Assembly: GCA_902478865.1 (NCBI GenBank)
Contig: CABSNA010000016.1
Coordinates: 1-12,836 of the forward strand
Direction: 5' to 3'
Source: an uncultured Collinsella sp.
GTDB taxonomy: Bacteria > Actinomycetota > Coriobacteriia > Coriobacteriales > Coriobacteriaceae
Length of the DNA stretch: 12,836 nt
Below the pieces are notes generated by a model that was not told the DNA's origin, did not search any database, and worked only from the letters and a program-made list of their open reading frames with translations. Shown here one piece after another: positions 12,312 to 12,836 of the stretch. How positions within the stretch are numbered: the stretch's first letter is position 1; each line of letters starts with the position of its first letter. Both the position numbers and the translations under genes were made by a program.

Positions 12312-12341
12312 GTGACGGCTCGATTTCTGCTGCGTTACGAT
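12312..12341 (+). promoter_or_regulatory. candidate promoter of the aldo/keto reductase gene
   Basis: GTGACG (12312-12317) and TACGAT (12336-12341), 18 nt apart, each match consensus at 4 of 6 positions. They would give a leader of about 80 nt. Confidence 0.3.
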
Positions 12342-12427
12342 ACGTTCTCAATTGCGATTCCGATGTGTTTCGATGACGTGGCCGTTGTGTTTCGCCTCAT
12401 TAGGGCTTCGAGGGGAGAGGAGGGGCC

Positions 12428-12836
12428 GTGCAATATCGCGTTGACCCCAAAAGCGGCAACCGTATCTCGGCGTTGGGGCTGGGCTGCATGAGGTTTCCCG
12501 GTGCACCGGGGCACCCCGATGCGAAGACAGCCGATGCCATCATCTCCCGTGCGGTGGAGCAGGGGATTAACTACCTGGACACGGCCTATCTCTATCCCGG
12601 CAACGAGGCGTGCGTGGGTGCGTCGCTTGAGCGCCTGGGCTTGCGCGACCAGGTTTTGCTCGCAACCAAGCTGCCGCATGCTTCGTGCAAATGCGCGGAG
12701 GATTTCGACCGGTTCTTCGACGAGCAACTGCGCCGCCTACGGACTGACCATATCGACTATTACCTCATGCACAACATTACCTCGCCCGCCCAGTGGGAAC
12801 GTGTGGTGGCGTTGGGCATCGAGGACTGGATCGCGC
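12428..12836 (+). CDS. aldo/keto reductase (N-terminal part, runs off the window)
   Basis: NAD(P)H-dependent oxidoreductase of the aldo/keto reductase superfamily; only the first 136 codons are present. After the SALGLGCMRFPG start (14-25), the four catalytic positions of the superfamily appear: D51 and Y56 in YLDTAYLYPGNE, K81 in LLATKLP and H115 in DYYLMHN. The LGLGCMRFP opening is typical of longer members that carry a C-terminal 4Fe-4S domain, but that region is outside the window. Translation starts at GTG 12428, with AGGAGG 4 nt and GGGGAG 10 nt upstream. It is divergent from the panE-like gene. The substrate is unknown. Confidence 0.88.
   Translation, partial: MQYRVDPKSGNRISALGLGCMRFPGAPGHPDAKTADAIISRAVEQGINYLDTAYLYPGNEACVGASLERLGLRDQVLLATKLPHASCKCAEDFDRFFDEQLRRLRTDHIDYYLMHNITSPAQWERVVALGIEDWIA

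Noticed and set aside
12335..12727. Minus-strand frame of 130 codons over the aldo/keto reductase start
   Set aside because: The plus strand encodes the catalytic D, Y, K and H of the reductase in the correct order.
1..12836. CRISPR arrays, insertion sequences, tRNA or rRNA genes, attachment sites
   Set aside because: No regularly spaced repeats, transposase motifs, tRNA cloverleaf or rRNA signature sequence was seen on either strand.

Overview
The window is a GC-rich stretch of bacterial chromosome holding ordinary housekeeping and small-regulon genes. Gene content, the Shine-Dalgarno style (strong GGAGG/AAGGAG, frequent GTG and TTG starts) and the secreted tyrosine-rich protein suggest a gut actinomycete of the class Coriobacteriia, most like Collinsella. 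This is inference from memory of such genomes, not from a search. I see no mobile element, CRISPR array, rRNA or tRNA.

Layout. 1-2404: folB (dihydroneopterin aldolase, +) meets a YgjP-type zinc metallopeptidase and an M19 dipeptidase on the minus strand; a long palindrome lies between the last two. 2405-4416: a plus-strand block with a SlyD-like FKBP prolyl isomerase, a UreE-like metallochaperone starting 3 nt after it, and a Cof-type HAD phosphatase behind a 16-bp hairpin. 4494-8016: a minus-strand run with a PerR-type regulator, an acylphosphatase tightly coupled to a Gfo/Idh/MocA oxidoreductase, RNase HI, and a LysR-type regulator. 8017-9701: the LysR gene diverges from an O-acetylhomoserine sulfhydrylase gene whose leader encodes a 17-aa peptide with two cysteines; a strong intrinsic terminator closes the unit. 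9702-11155: a secreted coiled-coil protein with a C-terminal 3D/double-psi-beta-barrel-like tail and a 68-aa membrane protein with its own terminator. 11189-12836: a ketopantoate reductase-family gene (minus), a possible 22-aa ORF with a terminator-like hairpin upstream of it, and the start of a divergent aldo/keto reductase that runs off the window.

Three places deserve most attention. First, the sulfhydrylase leader: a good sigma-70-like promoter with a palindrome in its spacer, then a short Cys-containing ORF whose second Cys codon touches a CTCCT segment able to pair with Shine-Dalgarno sequences. This looks like a cysteine-sensing attenuator. Second, a UreE homologue with no urease gene beside it, coupled to a SlyD-like FKBP, suggests a nickel-delivery pair for another enzyme. 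Third, the small ORF plus hairpin in front of the panE-like gene resembles a leader-peptide/attenuator arrangement.

Most promoters listed are low-confidence readings of -10 and -35 similarity. Gene assignments rest on recognised motifs, not on database searches.
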